From: an uncultured Anaerolineae bacterium
Lineage (GTDB): Bacteria > Chloroflexota > Anaerolineae > Anaerolineales > Villigracilaceae
Reading direction: 5' to 3'
DNA length: 40,036 nucleotides
Assembly (NCBI GenBank): GCA_903846015.1
Contig: CAIMZS010000617.1
Span: 1-40,036, forward strand
Shown: one piece after another, positions 1 to 9,496 of the stretch
How the letters are laid out: every line of letters begins with the position of its first letter
Numbering within the stretch: position 1 is the first letter of the stretch
Program-made: the position numbers and the translations under genes
The notes under the pieces: generated by a model
Databases searched by the model: none
Seen by the model: only the letters and a program-made list of their open reading frames with translations
Told to the model about the DNA's origin: nothing

Positions 1-77
1 GGTAACCAGTCTGCCAGATTTTTTAAGCATCATCCAATCTGCGTGAATTCATCCATTCATAATCAAAAAAGGAGTTT

Positions 78-143
78 ATGAAACGAAAAATCATTCACTT
101 TTGGCCAACTTTGGTCAGCAAAACCTACCTCATTTTATTGTAA
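78..143 (+). CDS. Possible 21-codon leader peptide upstream of the giant secreted protein
   Basis: A short reading frame starts with ATG at 78 behind a strong purine-rich ribosome site (AAAAAAGGAG, 65-74) and ends with TAA at 141-143. That stop overlaps the ribosome site (AAGGAG, 142-147) of the large gene starting at 155. The peptide begins MKRKII and ends in hydrophobic residues. The layout suits translational coupling or a leader peptide, but the frame could also be the remnant of a truncated gene. No function is recognised. Confidence 0.3.
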   Translation: MKRKIIHFWPTLVSKTYLILL

Positions 144-154
144 GGAGAACCAGT

Positions 155-3100
155 ATGCTAAAAACCAAGAGTAAGTTGTTAGAAAGCATCTTGTATCGCA
201 TTACCATTGTGGTGACGATGCTGGCGCTGGTATTTGGCGGCCAGGCGACCATGGTGCAGAATGTCCAAGCCTTATCCGTGGCTGTTCAAAAGAAAAATCC
301 AACCAACATGCTTACGCTGCATGTAATCAGCGCCAGAACTGAACCGCGCGATATTGCCGTCAGTCCCACCGGTGTTCACAAGGGCGATAATATCCCTGCC
401 TTTAAGTGGATGATCAATCTGGATAATGCTGGCACCAACGAACAGCGCAGCCCGAATCCTGGCACAGGCTGCTCACCACAGGATCCCGGATATCCCGATT
501 CATGCCATTGGACTTCGATCGCCGGGGTTCAGAATGGCAGCTTCAGCCCAATCTATGCCCAGGGTGATGAAACTGATTTCGCAGCCACCGGCCTGAATTT
601 ACCGGAAGGCCGTTACTTGATTTCTGTACTGGCTGATGGGTATAAGTTGGACGGTACCCATTTTACAGTTCCGCTAACTTCAGATGTAACTGTGGAACTT
701 CAGCCCACCCCATTGCCCGATGCAACTGTCAGGACCATGGTTTTCGAGGATAATGCCCCCACCAACAGTTCGCCGGACATGCCCGCTGAGAATGGACTGG
801 GAGGCTTCCAGGGTCACATTACCGACTATTTAGGAGAAGTAACCACCGATGTTTATGGCAACCCGCTCTGCACGACCTATAAGGGCGAAGATCCGGCCAC
901 TTTTGTGATTCCAAATAACCAACTTGGGCCGGATCAACTTCCCATTGTTGACCAAATTGGCGGCAAGTGTTTGAGCCTGTCATTCGGCACACCTGCGCAA
1001 ACATTGGCTGATCCTTACCATTTTACAACCGATCCGATCCAGGTTGGTATGCTGGCAATCCCCCACCTGGGACCAAACCGCTATGCCCTGTCGGTTGTGG
1101 GCCCGCTCGGAACTGACTGGATTCAAACCACCACACTGGAAGGCAACCACGATTGGGATGCCTGGGTTATGGAAGGATCAACTGGTTTCGATACCGAGTT
1201 CGTTGTTGCAGGTGAGCCATTCCCGGCCACTTTCTTTGGTTTTGTGCACGGCACGCCCAACGCTTATTCATTTGTGGGATCGGGCAGTGGCGAGATCAAG
1301 GGACTGGCTATGGAAGTCAAAGCCTATATTCCTCCAACGGGCGGTATTGTCGGTGAAACTGGACTGCTGGGTGCGCGCATCGATAAACCGATGGAAAAGC
1401 CCTGGATTTCGTTGTCCGATCTCAACAACGGCGATGCCACTGTTTATGTTGGACAGGGCGCTGTGGATGGTAGTTTTGATATCACCGGGGTGCCCGATGG
1501 TGACTACGTCCTGGGTGCATGGGACGGACCTCAAGATTATATTTTCAACTTCCAGAATGTCACCATCAAGAACGGCGAAATGACGGACCTCGGTTCGATT
1601 TCGATGTTGGGTTGGTGGACAACAATTTCTGGGTATGTTTTCAACGATTTGAACGGCAACGGGAAAAAAGATGCCGGTGAACCTGGGATCAATAATTTCC
1701 CCATCGCTGTAAAGAAGCGCGAAAATTCCATCAGCGATCGTGGCGCGGTGCGCGTCACCACCGACCAAAATGGTTATTACTTCATGGAAAATGCCTACCC
1801 GATCACTCAGTGGTTGGTTGAAGAGGCCTATGTGGATGGTTACCATACCACGGGTGTCACCTATCAGGCGGATAACCAGCCAACCGAAACAACTGTGCTC
1901 GGCTCAGGCGTAGATGTTAATTTTCATCCGGTTATTGGTCTCAGCGGGCGTCTTGATTGGGGTGTTCAGCCTTATGATGCCACCGGCAAGACCTGCAATC
2001 CAATTGGCTCATATAGCGATTGCGTCAATCCCCGCAACGGCGGTATCGTCGGTACCGTAACTTACGATACCACCCGTAATGAACTCGACCCACGCTATGC
2101 GGTTACTGAAGACTGGCAACCCGGCATTCCTGGATTAACAGTTGATCTATTCGCGCCGGCTGCGTGTGTGTCTGCTCCTTGCGATTCCACCGGACGTTAC
2201 CAATTAGACGATAAAGGGGCCATTGTCACAGGTAAGCTCCTGAACACATATTTGACCGAAACCTGGACTCGCCCATCCGGCTGTGTTGCACGGGATGTTA
2301 ATAATAACCCGCTCCAGCACGGTATCGATGAGAATGTGTTGCCGCTCGATCCGAACGCGCCTTGTATTGAAGCGCCTATGATGGGTGTGCAGTTTGGCCC
2401 GATGGAAACCGATCAGGGTACTCCCGCAGCAAATTTTGGCTCTGCGGTGGATGGCAACTACGGGTTTGGTGATGCCTGTTTCAACGGCACATTGGACGCC
2501 ACCGATCCTGCCAATCCGGTTTGCAATGGCGGCGATTTTACACCCCTGCCTGGCGGATTAGATTACCTGGTAAAAGTCGAGATCCCTACGGATGTCAATG
2601 GCAGGCCTGCTTACAAGGTAACAAGGGAAGAAGATGTCAATATCTTCCACGGCGATCAGTTTATCCCACAGGTGCCGCCGCCGGCTTGTGCTGGACCGCT
2701 GCATGTTGTTGACGTTAAGAGCGTGGACGGCATCCATAACCTGCCGGATGGCACCGATACAGTTGACAACCCTGATTTCGCCAACTCGGTCGCAGATCTT
2801 GACCCGACCGTCAGCGCCAGCCCATTTGAAGGACTTTCCAAGCCCTTGTGCGATACTAAGCTGGTCCATGTCTCCAACGGCAAGTCGATTGCCCCTAACT
2901 TTAATCTATTCACCGATGTACCCATGCCCACCCGCTTCTGGGGGTTGATGATCGATGACTTGAATTTCTCCAGTAATCCCAAGTCATCAGCTTATGGCGA
3001 GAAACTTCCAGTGCCATTCGCCCCGGTAGGTATCTATGACTATGCCAACCGCCTGGTGGATACGGTTGAGACCGATTACAACGGCATTTTTGATGTGCTG

Positions 3101-6100
3101 CTGCCTTCCACCAACCGGATCAGCTGCCCCACACCCTCCGGTGTATGTGCCAACCTGTACCGCCTGGTGGGTAACGACCCGGGCACGCCTGGGCACTGGA
3201 ATGCCAACTACAACCAGCAATACCGCACCATCGCGGCTGAATTCGAAGGCTTCCCTGGTTTGTTGATCCCGGTTGATCTGGCGCCTACGCCTGTTTCGGT
3301 TGCGGTCCAAATCCCCGGTATCCAACCACTTTCGGCTGTTGCTTGCATGCTCGACCCGGTGACCCCACAACTATTTAGTGTTGACAAACCTTATGCGGAT
3401 GTCAGCAGCGGCCCGGCAAGCTTGACGATTAACGGGATGGGTTTCGGTGCTGATCAACGCACTGGCAAGGTGACCCTGGCGAGCACAACACTACCCGAGA
3501 CAGCCCTGCAGGTGACATCCTGGAGCGACCACCAGATCAAAGTCACCATCCCGGCAAATGCTAAACCCGGTTCACACCAACTAAGCATCAGGTCTGATAA
3601 CGGCCAGAGCACCGTCAATGGTCTTTCATTCCATGTCTTGAATACTGGCACTATCCCGCCATACCCGCAGAATGGTGCGCTGGATACCTTCACCCGTACG
3701 AATGGCGCTCTTGGCAGCAACTGGAGTGGCACCATCCCTCAAGCCCTCTTCCGTGTTCAGAGTGGGCAGGCCCAGGTACGTTCGCTTGGTGGTTTTGCAT
3801 ATTGGAATGCAGCCAGTTTTGGAGCGAACCAGGAAGCGGCTTACAAGTTTGGTTCGCCCCTTTCCACAACTGCCACGCGTCAGGACTTGCTGTTGAAGAT
3901 GACCAATCCGAGTAATTTATTACCCGGCAGCAGCTATATTGACGTGAGTTACAACGTCATTTCGCATACTGTTACCGTTGAAACGGTTGCAAACCCGCAG
4001 GGTCGGATTACCCGCGCAACATTTACCGGTATCACCTTTAGTGCCGGTGATAAATTCGGCGTGCGTGCCCTGGCAGATGGCACTGTTAATGTATATCAAG
4101 GCAGCGGCCTGATTGGCTCGACCAACGTAACCAGCGGCCCTAACGGCTGGCCAGCTGCGCAGGTCTCGGCGGGCGGGAACATCGGTGTTTTGTTTACCTT
4201 CCAAAACCCATTTTCACCTAATAACCAGGCTAATTTCGATGATTTTGGCGGTGGAACGCTCACTGCCGGTGATGTTTATTATCCCTTTGTGGTGGAGGTT
4301 GGCCCCAATAAGAATATCAAAACCATTCAGGGTGGCATCGATGCGGCTGCATCCCATTCCCAGGCCTTGGTGGTGGTTTACCCTGGGACGGTTGACAACA
4401 GTAACCCGCGTTATAACGGTCGCGGCGCATACTATGAGAACATCATCATTAACAACCCTGTCAAGCTGCAGGGCGTTGGTCCAGGCGGTGTATACCCGGA
4501 TGGCACACCTGTGCAAGGGACGATCATCGATGGCATTGGGTTCGGTGGTGATACTGCTATTGCGACTGCCTGGCTTAATAAAATAGGTACTCTTACCTGG
4601 GATGGCAACCCGAGTGTTTATGATGGCCAGGTTATCTATGTATTGGCCCGTGATGGCGAATTCACGAATGTGTATAAGGCCGCCATCGACGGTATGGATA
4701 TTCGTGGTGGCGACCAGATGGGCTTGCCAGGCAATCTGAATGCAATCTTTGGTGGCTTCCCTGGCCCGGTTCAGGCTGCCAATGTGGAGACACAGGGCGG
4801 GGCCATCTTTGCCAATGCCTATGCCCGTAACCTGCAGATCACCAACAATATGATCCAAAATAACGGCGGTTCGTACGGTGCCATTCGTATCGGTACGCCC
4901 AACCTGACCGGTCAGCACAATGAAAACGTGCGCATCGCCAACAACCGTATTATCGCCAATGGCGGCACCAACTTGGCAGGCGCAGTCGGCCTGTTCGCCG
5001 GGTCGGACTATTACGAGATTGCCGGCAACGATCTGTGCGGTAACTTCTCGGCGGAATACGGCGGCGGCATCAGCCACTTTGGCCTCAGTCCGAACGGCAA
5101 GATTCACGACAACCGCATTTACTTTAATTCATCTTACGATGAAGGCGCCGGTATCCTGGTTGCGGGTGAACTCCCCACTGATCCAACCCTGCTCTCGCCT
5201 GGTTCTGGCCCGGTGGACATCTACAATAATTTTATCTCCAGTAACCTGGCAGATGATGACGGCGGCGGTATTCGCTTCCTGATGTCTGGTAATTCTCCGA
5301 TGAATGTTTATAACAACATGATCGTGAACAACATTTCCGCGCATGAAGGCGGCGGTATCGCCATCGATGATGCCCCGGATGTGCGTGTCTTCAACAATAC
5401 GATTATGAAGAATATCACCACAGCTACTGCCATTACCAGTAACGGCTCGCCAGCCCCTGCAGGCTTGTCTACCGGACAGAACAGCGTAATGCTGCAGGCA
5501 ACTTTACCGCTAGGTTCGGCAAGCTACAGTAACCCACTGCTCTTTAATAACATTTTCTGGGATAACCGCGCTGGCACCCGCCAGACCAATTATGTCTCAG
5601 GGATTGGCTCACCGGCAGATCCCAACCCGGATGTGATCAACAATTGGGATATGGGTACGTTTGATGGTCTGGCTCTGCTTTCACCAACCAACAGCATCAT
5701 TCAGAGCGGCAACGGTGTCCTCGCCAGCCCCACCAACAAATTCAGCGATCCACTGGCCTTCTCGCCCTATGATATTGGGATCACCTTTGCATCCTGGCGC
5801 ACAAATGTCAATATGATCGGCGCCATCATGGTGACGGCGGATCTGCCCCCCACTTTGATGGGCAACTACCATATCCCGCTCAATTCACCAGCGCTGGACA
5901 GTGCTGCCACCAAGAAGGCAGATGTTAATGCGCCTGTGGACGACTTTGACCATGATGGCAGGTTGGCAAGTTTTATCGATATTGGTGCCGATGAGGCCAA
6001 CGGTGTGGCTGGTGGTGCGGCCGTGGCCTTCCCACAGACATCCGTGCTGGATAATTTCAATCGTGCCAATTCCAGCAGTTTGGGCGCTAATTGGACCAGC

Positions 6101-6619
6101 CCAAGCACAGGTTTGCGTGTTGACAATAAAAATGCCCATGTTCGCCTGGGGGCCCTCCCTGTTTTCTGGAATACAAATTTTGGTGCTAAGCAGGAGGCTT
6201 ACTTCACGTTTGCAAAGGCTGCCTCCATCGCAGATCAGTCCTTGATGCTCAAATTCAACGGCACATCTGGGCCGCTAGCTTCGGACGCTTCGTTTATTCA
6301 GGTGACTTATAACGCTTTGGCCTCACCTGCAAGCGTATCCGTGTGGACGAAAGCGCCTGGACAGGGAATGTTACTTCGTGGCACTTTCCCGGTAACGTTC
6401 GCTTCGAACGATATCTTTGGTGCGCGAGCCCTGGCTGATGGCACTGTCAGGATCTTCAAAAACGGTATTCAGTACGGTTATGTCGATATCACCACTGGCG
6501 CCAACCCGTGGACTGCTTCCCTGGTTTCTTCTGGCGGCAGGATCGGCACCTGGTTTGTCGGTGCAACCAACATCAAAGATGCCCGCTTTGACGATTTTGG
6601 CGGCGGGACGATGCCCTAG
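155..6619 (+). CDS. Giant secreted multidomain protein: SdrD-B-like, IPT/TIG, beta-helix and two jelly-roll-like domains
   Basis: The chosen ATG (155) has AAGGAG 7 bp upstream and gives a Sec signal peptide (residues about 1-40), so the product is secreted (2,154 residues). Visible regions are: a Cys-containing N-terminal region with transthyretin-like segments (40-480); an SdrD-B-like domain with DLNGNGKKDAGEPGI (about 486-600); further Cys-rich beta modules; an IPT/TIG domain (about 1072-1164); a jelly-roll-like domain starting LDTFTRTNGALGSNW (about 1175-1367); a right-handed parallel beta-helix with many NN and GGGI turns (about 1386-1944); and a second jelly-roll-like copy starting LDNFNRANSSSLGANW (about 1964-2154). 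No catalytic site or cell-wall sorting signal is evident. It heads the cupredoxin operon, 98 bp before P1, so it may be a surface scaffold or binding partner for the copper proteins; that role is inference. Confidence 0.85.
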   Translation: MLKTKSKLLESILYRITIVVTMLALVFGGQATMVQNVQALSVAVQKKNPTNMLTLHVISARTEPRDIAVSPTGVHKGDNIPAFKWMINLDNAGTNEQRSPNPGTGCSPQDPGYPDSCHWTSIAGVQNGSFSPIYAQGDETDFAATGLNLPEGRYLISVLADGYKLDGTHFTVPLTSDVTVELQPTPLPDATVRTMVFEDNAPTNSSPDMPAENGLGGFQGHITDYLGEVTTDVYGNPLCTTYKGEDPATFVIPNNQLGPDQLPIVDQIGGKCLSLSFGTPAQTLADPYHFTTDPIQVGMLAIPHLGPNRYALSVVGPLGTDWIQTTTLEGNHDWDAWVMEGSTGFDTEFVVAGEPFPATFFGFVHGTPNAYSFVGSGSGEIKGLAMEVKAYIPPTGGIVGETGLLGARIDKPMEKPWISLSDLNNGDATVYVGQGAVDGSFDITGVPDGDYVLGAWDGPQDYIFNFQNVTIKNGEMTDLGSISMLGWWTTISGYVFNDLNGNGKKDAGEPGINNFPIAVKKRENSISDRGAVRVTTDQNGYYFMENAYPITQWLVEEAYVDGYHTTGVTYQADNQPTETTVLGSGVDVNFHPVIGLSGRLDWGVQPYDATGKTCNPIGSYSDCVNPRNGGIVGTVTYDTTRNELDPRYAVTEDWQPGIPGLTVDLFAPAACVSAPCDSTGRYQLDDKGAIVTGKLLNTYLTETWTRPSGCVARDVNNNPLQHGIDENVLPLDPNAPCIEAPMMGVQFGPMETDQGTPAANFGSAVDGNYGFGDACFNGTLDATDPANPVCNGGDFTPLPGGLDYLVKVEIPTDVNGRPAYKVTREEDVNIFHGDQFIPQVPPPACAGPLHVVDVKSVDGIHNLPDGTDTVDNPDFANSVADLDPTVSASPFEGLSKPLCDTKLVHVSNGKSIAPNFNLFTDVPMPTRFWGLMIDDLNFSSNPKSSAYGEKLPVPFAPVGIYDYANRLVDTVETDYNGIFDVLLPSTNRISCPTPSGVCANLYRLVGNDPGTPGHWNANYNQQYRTIAAEFEGFPGLLIPVDLAPTPVSVAVQIPGIQPLSAVACMLDPVTPQLFSVDKPYADVSSGPASLTINGMGFGADQRTGKVTLASTTLPETALQVTSWSDHQIKVTIPANAKPGSHQLSIRSDNGQSTVNGLSFHVLNTGTIPPYPQNGALDTFTRTNGALGSNWSGTIPQALFRVQSGQAQVRSLGGFAYWNAASFGANQEAAYKFGSPLSTTATRQDLLLKMTNPSNLLPGSSYIDVSYNVISHTVTVETVANPQGRITRATFTGITFSAGDKFGVRALADGTVNVYQGSGLIGSTNVTSGPNGWPAAQVSAGGNIGVLFTFQNPFSPNNQANFDDFGGGTLTAGDVYYPFVVEVGPNKNIKTIQGGIDAAASHSQALVVVYPGTVDNSNPRYNGRGAYYENIIINNPVKLQGVGPGGVYPDGTPVQGTIIDGIGFGGDTAIATAWLNKIGTLTWDGNPSVYDGQVIYVLARDGEFTNVYKAAIDGMDIRGGDQMGLPGNLNAIFGGFPGPVQAANVETQGGAIFANAYARNLQITNNMIQNNGGSYGAIRIGTPNLTGQHNENVRIANNRIIANGGTNLAGAVGLFAGSDYYEIAGNDLCGNFSAEYGGGISHFGLSPNGKIHDNRIYFNSSYDEGAGILVAGELPTDPTLLSPGSGPVDIYNNFISSNLADDDGGGIRFLMSGNSPMNVYNNMIVNNISAHEGGGIAIDDAPDVRVFNNTIMKNITTATAITSNGSPAPAGLSTGQNSVMLQATLPLGSASYSNPLLFNNIFWDNRAGTRQTNYVSGIGSPADPNPDVINNWDMGTFDGLALLSPTNSIIQSGNGVLASPTNKFSDPLAFSPYDIGITFASWRTNVNMIGAIMVTADLPPTLMGNYHIPLNSPALDSAATKKADVNAPVDDFDHDGRLASFIDIGADEANGVAGGAAVAFPQTSVLDNFNRANSSSLGANWTSPSTGLRVDNKNAHVRLGALPVFWNTNFGAKQEAYFTFAKAASIADQSLMLKFNGTSGPLASDASFIQVTYNALASPASVSVWTKAPGQGMLLRGTFPVTFASNDIFGARALADGTVRIFKNGIQYGYVDITTGANPWTASLVSSGGRIGTWFVGATNIKDARFDDFGGGTMP

Positions 6620-6632
6620 TCATTCAGTACCC

Positions 6633-6668
6633 GGCTGGAGGCCGGCCTTTTGGGAACGACCTCCAGCC
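6633..6668 (+). other. Intergenic hairpin with CTGGAGG/CCTCCAG stem
   Basis: GGCTGGAGG (6633-6641) pairs perfectly with CCTCCAGCC (6660-6668) across an 18-base loop that itself contains a GGCCGGCC palindrome followed by TTTT. It lies between the giant gene and P1. It may be a partial terminator, an RNA-processing site or a stabilising hairpin. There is no U-tract after the outer stem, so strong termination is unlikely and the downstream genes can still be co-transcribed. Confidence 0.4.
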
Positions 6669-6717
6669 ATTTCTGCATAAGTAAGTATCCCGGTTCCATT
6701 ATGGGAAAGGAGAAATT

Positions 6718-8124
6718 ATGAACAAGCAAAATGCTTCAAAACGTAAATATTCACGGCGCGATTTTCTAAAGCTGGCAGGTGGAGCCGCGTTTATCGTGGC
6801 TGGCTCTAGCATCATGCCCCAGTTTTTACGCAAAACCCTGCTGCCTACCAGCATCGCACATGCTGATGAAACCAACCCGGATCTGTACTTTGCTGGTACA
6901 GATGGCTGGATATACCTTCCGCCCTCACCTGAAATTGTTTCAGAAACTTTTGGTAAGGTGCACCCCGATTCGTTAGCGCCAGCCCCTTTCAACACCTATA
7001 TATTTGGTTTTCGCAATCTCACCGGTCTTACTCCAGACCAGCGCCACAACCAGAAAAACCATGCTCAACATAATGCGCCTTTATTTTGGGTCGATGAATA
7101 TGATCCCGCTGTAGGACAGTCGTTTTATCTAAAACTGACCAACCTGGGTTTGGCGCAACGCCCAGATTTGACCGACTCGCATACCCTGCACTGGCATGGT
7201 TTTCGCAATGTGATCCCGTTTTTTGATGGTGAACCCACCGGGTCCGTTTCGGTGCCGGTAGGTCGTGAGTTCACCTATGTTTATGTCGCCCGCGATCCTG
7301 GCACGTATATGTATCACTGCCACGTGGAAGATGTAGAGCATGTTCATATGGGTATGACCGGTCTTGTGTTTGTGCGACCACTCCAGAACAAAAATACTGC
7401 GCTTCTCGATCTTGGCACCCTCCGGTCTGCTCCGAACAACATACCTTTTTCCGGCTTCGCCTACAATGATGGCGATGGTTCCAGCGGTTATGACCGTGAA
7501 TTTGCCATGTTCCTGAGTGAAGTGTGGGCTGCTGCGCACTGGTGTGACGCACATATTCAACTGCCTGATTGGACAGACTACCATGTTGATTTTGCCCTGT
7601 TGAACGGGCGTGTCTATCCGGATACGCTCGCCCCCAACGGGCCCATCGATGATGCCGCTTCGACCACATCGATCATCTATCAAACCAATTCGGATGGGGA
7701 CCTGATTGCGGATGCGGAACATCCGGAACTGCAGTACCAGCCGCTTTCCGCCCTGGTAAATTGCAACGAGGGCGAGAATGTGCTGCTGCGTTTTGCGAAC
7801 CTGGGTTTCAGGGAAGCATCGATGACGCTCGAAGGGATCAAGATGCGCGTGGTTGGCCGGGATGCCACCCCGATGCATGGCCGTGATGGCAGCCATACAA
7901 GCTATGAAACTGAAACATTATTGATTGGCGCTGGCGAAAGCTTTGATGTCATTTTTACTGCGCCAGCCTATCAGGGCCCGGGTACCTATGACACCTACAT
8001 GCTGTACAACCGCCGTTTTACCCAGGATGATAACCTGGCAGGTGGTAGTTTTGGTGGACAGGCTACCGAGGTTCGTGTTTACGCATCCGGCGTCTTACCC
8101 GCGCAGACCTTGATCAACACATAA
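6718..8124 (+). CDS. Two-domain multicopper-oxidase-like protein P1, copper ligands only in domain 1, Tat signal
   Basis: The 468-residue product starts with a Tat signal (SRRDFLK, residues 12-18, then a hydrophobic stretch). Cupredoxin domain 1 carries H155-x2-H158-W-H160-G and H200-C201-H202, followed by H208 and M213. These match the combined type 1 plus type 2/3 ligand set of two-domain multicopper oxidases with T1 copper in domain 1. Cupredoxin domain 2 (about 330-460) keeps the fold signature (ENVLLRFANLG, VVGRD), but the HPxHxHG position reads EASMTLEG and the C-terminal HxH is absent. P1 alone therefore cannot complete a trinuclear site. The missing half is present in the next gene. 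AAAGGAG precedes the ATG. Homology to multicopper oxidases is secure; the substrate is unknown (metal ions or phenolics are possible). Confidence 0.88.
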   Translation: MNKQNASKRKYSRRDFLKLAGGAAFIVAGSSIMPQFLRKTLLPTSIAHADETNPDLYFAGTDGWIYLPPSPEIVSETFGKVHPDSLAPAPFNTYIFGFRNLTGLTPDQRHNQKNHAQHNAPLFWVDEYDPAVGQSFYLKLTNLGLAQRPDLTDSHTLHWHGFRNVIPFFDGEPTGSVSVPVGREFTYVYVARDPGTYMYHCHVEDVEHVHMGMTGLVFVRPLQNKNTALLDLGTLRSAPNNIPFSGFAYNDGDGSSGYDREFAMFLSEVWAAAHWCDAHIQLPDWTDYHVDFALLNGRVYPDTLAPNGPIDDAASTTSIIYQTNSDGDLIADAEHPELQYQPLSALVNCNEGENVLLRFANLGFREASMTLEGIKMRVVGRDATPMHGRDGSHTSYETETLLIGAGESFDVIFTAPAYQGPGTYDTYMLYNRRFTQDDNLAGGSFGGQATEVRVYASGVLPAQTLINT

Positions 8125-8168
8125 CCTTGCAAAACATACCGGCGCTTCACTCGCCAAAGGAGTAAAAA

Positions 8169-9461
8169 ATGTTATCTACAAAATCAAAGTGGCTGCGGTT
8201 GGGCATGGTTATGATGATCCTTGCGGTCACGATAAGCCTGGCCTTGCTGCTGAATACCAGGAAGGCATTGGCCGCGGCTCCGCATAATGTCGGGCTTGTT
8301 TGCACTACAGACGCGAGTTCCAACCCTACCTTTACACTGGAGACTCAGACCGGTTACATCACCCTTTCAGATATGAACACGATGTTCATGTGGGGTTACT
8401 CAATGTCTGGGGGTGAATTTCAATATCCAGGACCTGTATTGTGTGTCAATCAAGGTCAAATTGTAACTATCGTCCTGCACAATAACCTGCCGGAAGACTC
8501 TTCGATCATGTTCCCGGGCCAGGAAAATGTGCTGGCAGATGGATCGCCTGCCCAGCCGCAATTTAATGGCACTACACTCACTTCACTGACGAATGTGGCT
8601 GCGGCCAACGGCGGAAGCATTACTTACCGCTTTACAGCCGACCACCCTGGTACTTTTATTTATGAAAGTGGCACGGATACCCGGCGGCAGGTTGGCATGG
8701 GCTTGTTCGGCGTGCTTATCGTTCGGCCTAGTATGGGTTCTGGATATGTTTACAATCGCGCCGATTCCCAATTCACGAAAAATGAAGAATTTCTCGCCAT
8801 ACTTTCTGAAATTGATCCCTATATGCATAACGCTGCAGAAGCTGGGCAACCATTTGATATGAATACTTATCATCCGCGTTACTGGTTGTTAAACGGACGC
8901 GGTTTCCCCGATACGATCGCCGATAATTTCGCCAGTTGGTTGCCAAGTCAGCCATATGGTGCACTGGCATTGATCCAGCCTTATGATGCTTCCGTCCATC
9001 CATTTCCGGCGCTTGAACACTTTGTAAACGTGGGTACCGAGGATTACCCTTTCCACCCGCATGGTCAAAATGGTCTGGTGGTAGGAAGGGATGGTCATCC
9101 AATGGAAGGCTCTGCAGGGCAGGATCTATCCATGGAAAAGTTCGCTATCAATATTGGCCCTGGCCAGACCTGGGATGTGCTCTTCAAATGGTATGACGCT
9201 GAAGGCTACACCGCAAATCCATCCAATTTCCCGGTCACCATCCCGGATATTGCCAACCAGACCATGGGTATGTTTTACAGCGGCAGTCCGTTCCTGGGTC
9301 AAAAGGGTGCTTTGCTTCCGGGTCAGTCAACCCTCAATCAGTGTGGTGAATACTATATCATTTCACACAATCATGCCCTTTTCCAACTGGATGCCTGGGG
9401 ACAGACCATGTCTGGTCCGATCACTTACTTGAGAATTGACCCGCCAGGCGGGTGCCCGTAA
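8169..9461 (+). CDS. Two-domain multicopper-oxidase-like protein P2, copper ligands only in domain 2
   Basis: This 430-residue paralogue of P1 has a Sec signal peptide (about 1-35) and AAAGGAG before its ATG, 44 bp after P1. Domain 1 has lost its ligands: the HxHG position reads IMFPGQ, and the HCH loop reads GTFIYESGTDTRRQVGMG. Domain 2 instead keeps H296-P-H298-G (in DYPFHPHGQ) and H400-N-H402 near the C-terminus, where trinuclear-site histidines of the second domain are expected. The pattern is the complement of P1, so the two proteins could jointly form one trinuclear copper centre. Shared landmarks with P1 and P3 are an LSE motif, NGRxxPDT and VVGRD. As a lone protein it would be a non-functional oxidase, yet the frame is intact and well conserved, arguing against a pseudogene. 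Confidence 0.87.
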   Translation: MLSTKSKWLRLGMVMMILAVTISLALLLNTRKALAAAPHNVGLVCTTDASSNPTFTLETQTGYITLSDMNTMFMWGYSMSGGEFQYPGPVLCVNQGQIVTIVLHNNLPEDSSIMFPGQENVLADGSPAQPQFNGTTLTSLTNVAAANGGSITYRFTADHPGTFIYESGTDTRRQVGMGLFGVLIVRPSMGSGYVYNRADSQFTKNEEFLAILSEIDPYMHNAAEAGQPFDMNTYHPRYWLLNGRGFPDTIADNFASWLPSQPYGALALIQPYDASVHPFPALEHFVNVGTEDYPFHPHGQNGLVVGRDGHPMEGSAGQDLSMEKFAINIGPGQTWDVLFKWYDAEGYTANPSNFPVTIPDIANQTMGMFYSGSPFLGQKGALLPGQSTLNQCGEYYIISHNHALFQLDAWGQTMSGPITYLRIDPPGGCP

Positions 9462-9496
9462 TGGCAGGCGTAATTCACAGGTACAAGGAGATAAAA

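Noticed and set aside
4214..5107. Long antisense open frame (297 codons) under the giant gene
   Set aside because: It lies wholly opposite the beta-helix coding region, shows no recognisable domain or ribosome site, and is explained by codon composition of the sense strand.
7129..7896. 255-codon antisense frame within P1
   Set aside because: P1 has clear copper motifs and a Tat signal on the + strand; the antisense product is featureless.
8169..9461. P2 as a degenerate pseudogene of a multicopper oxidase
   Set aside because: The frame is intact with signal peptide and ribosome site, and the ligands retained are exactly those missing from P1, which random decay would not produce.
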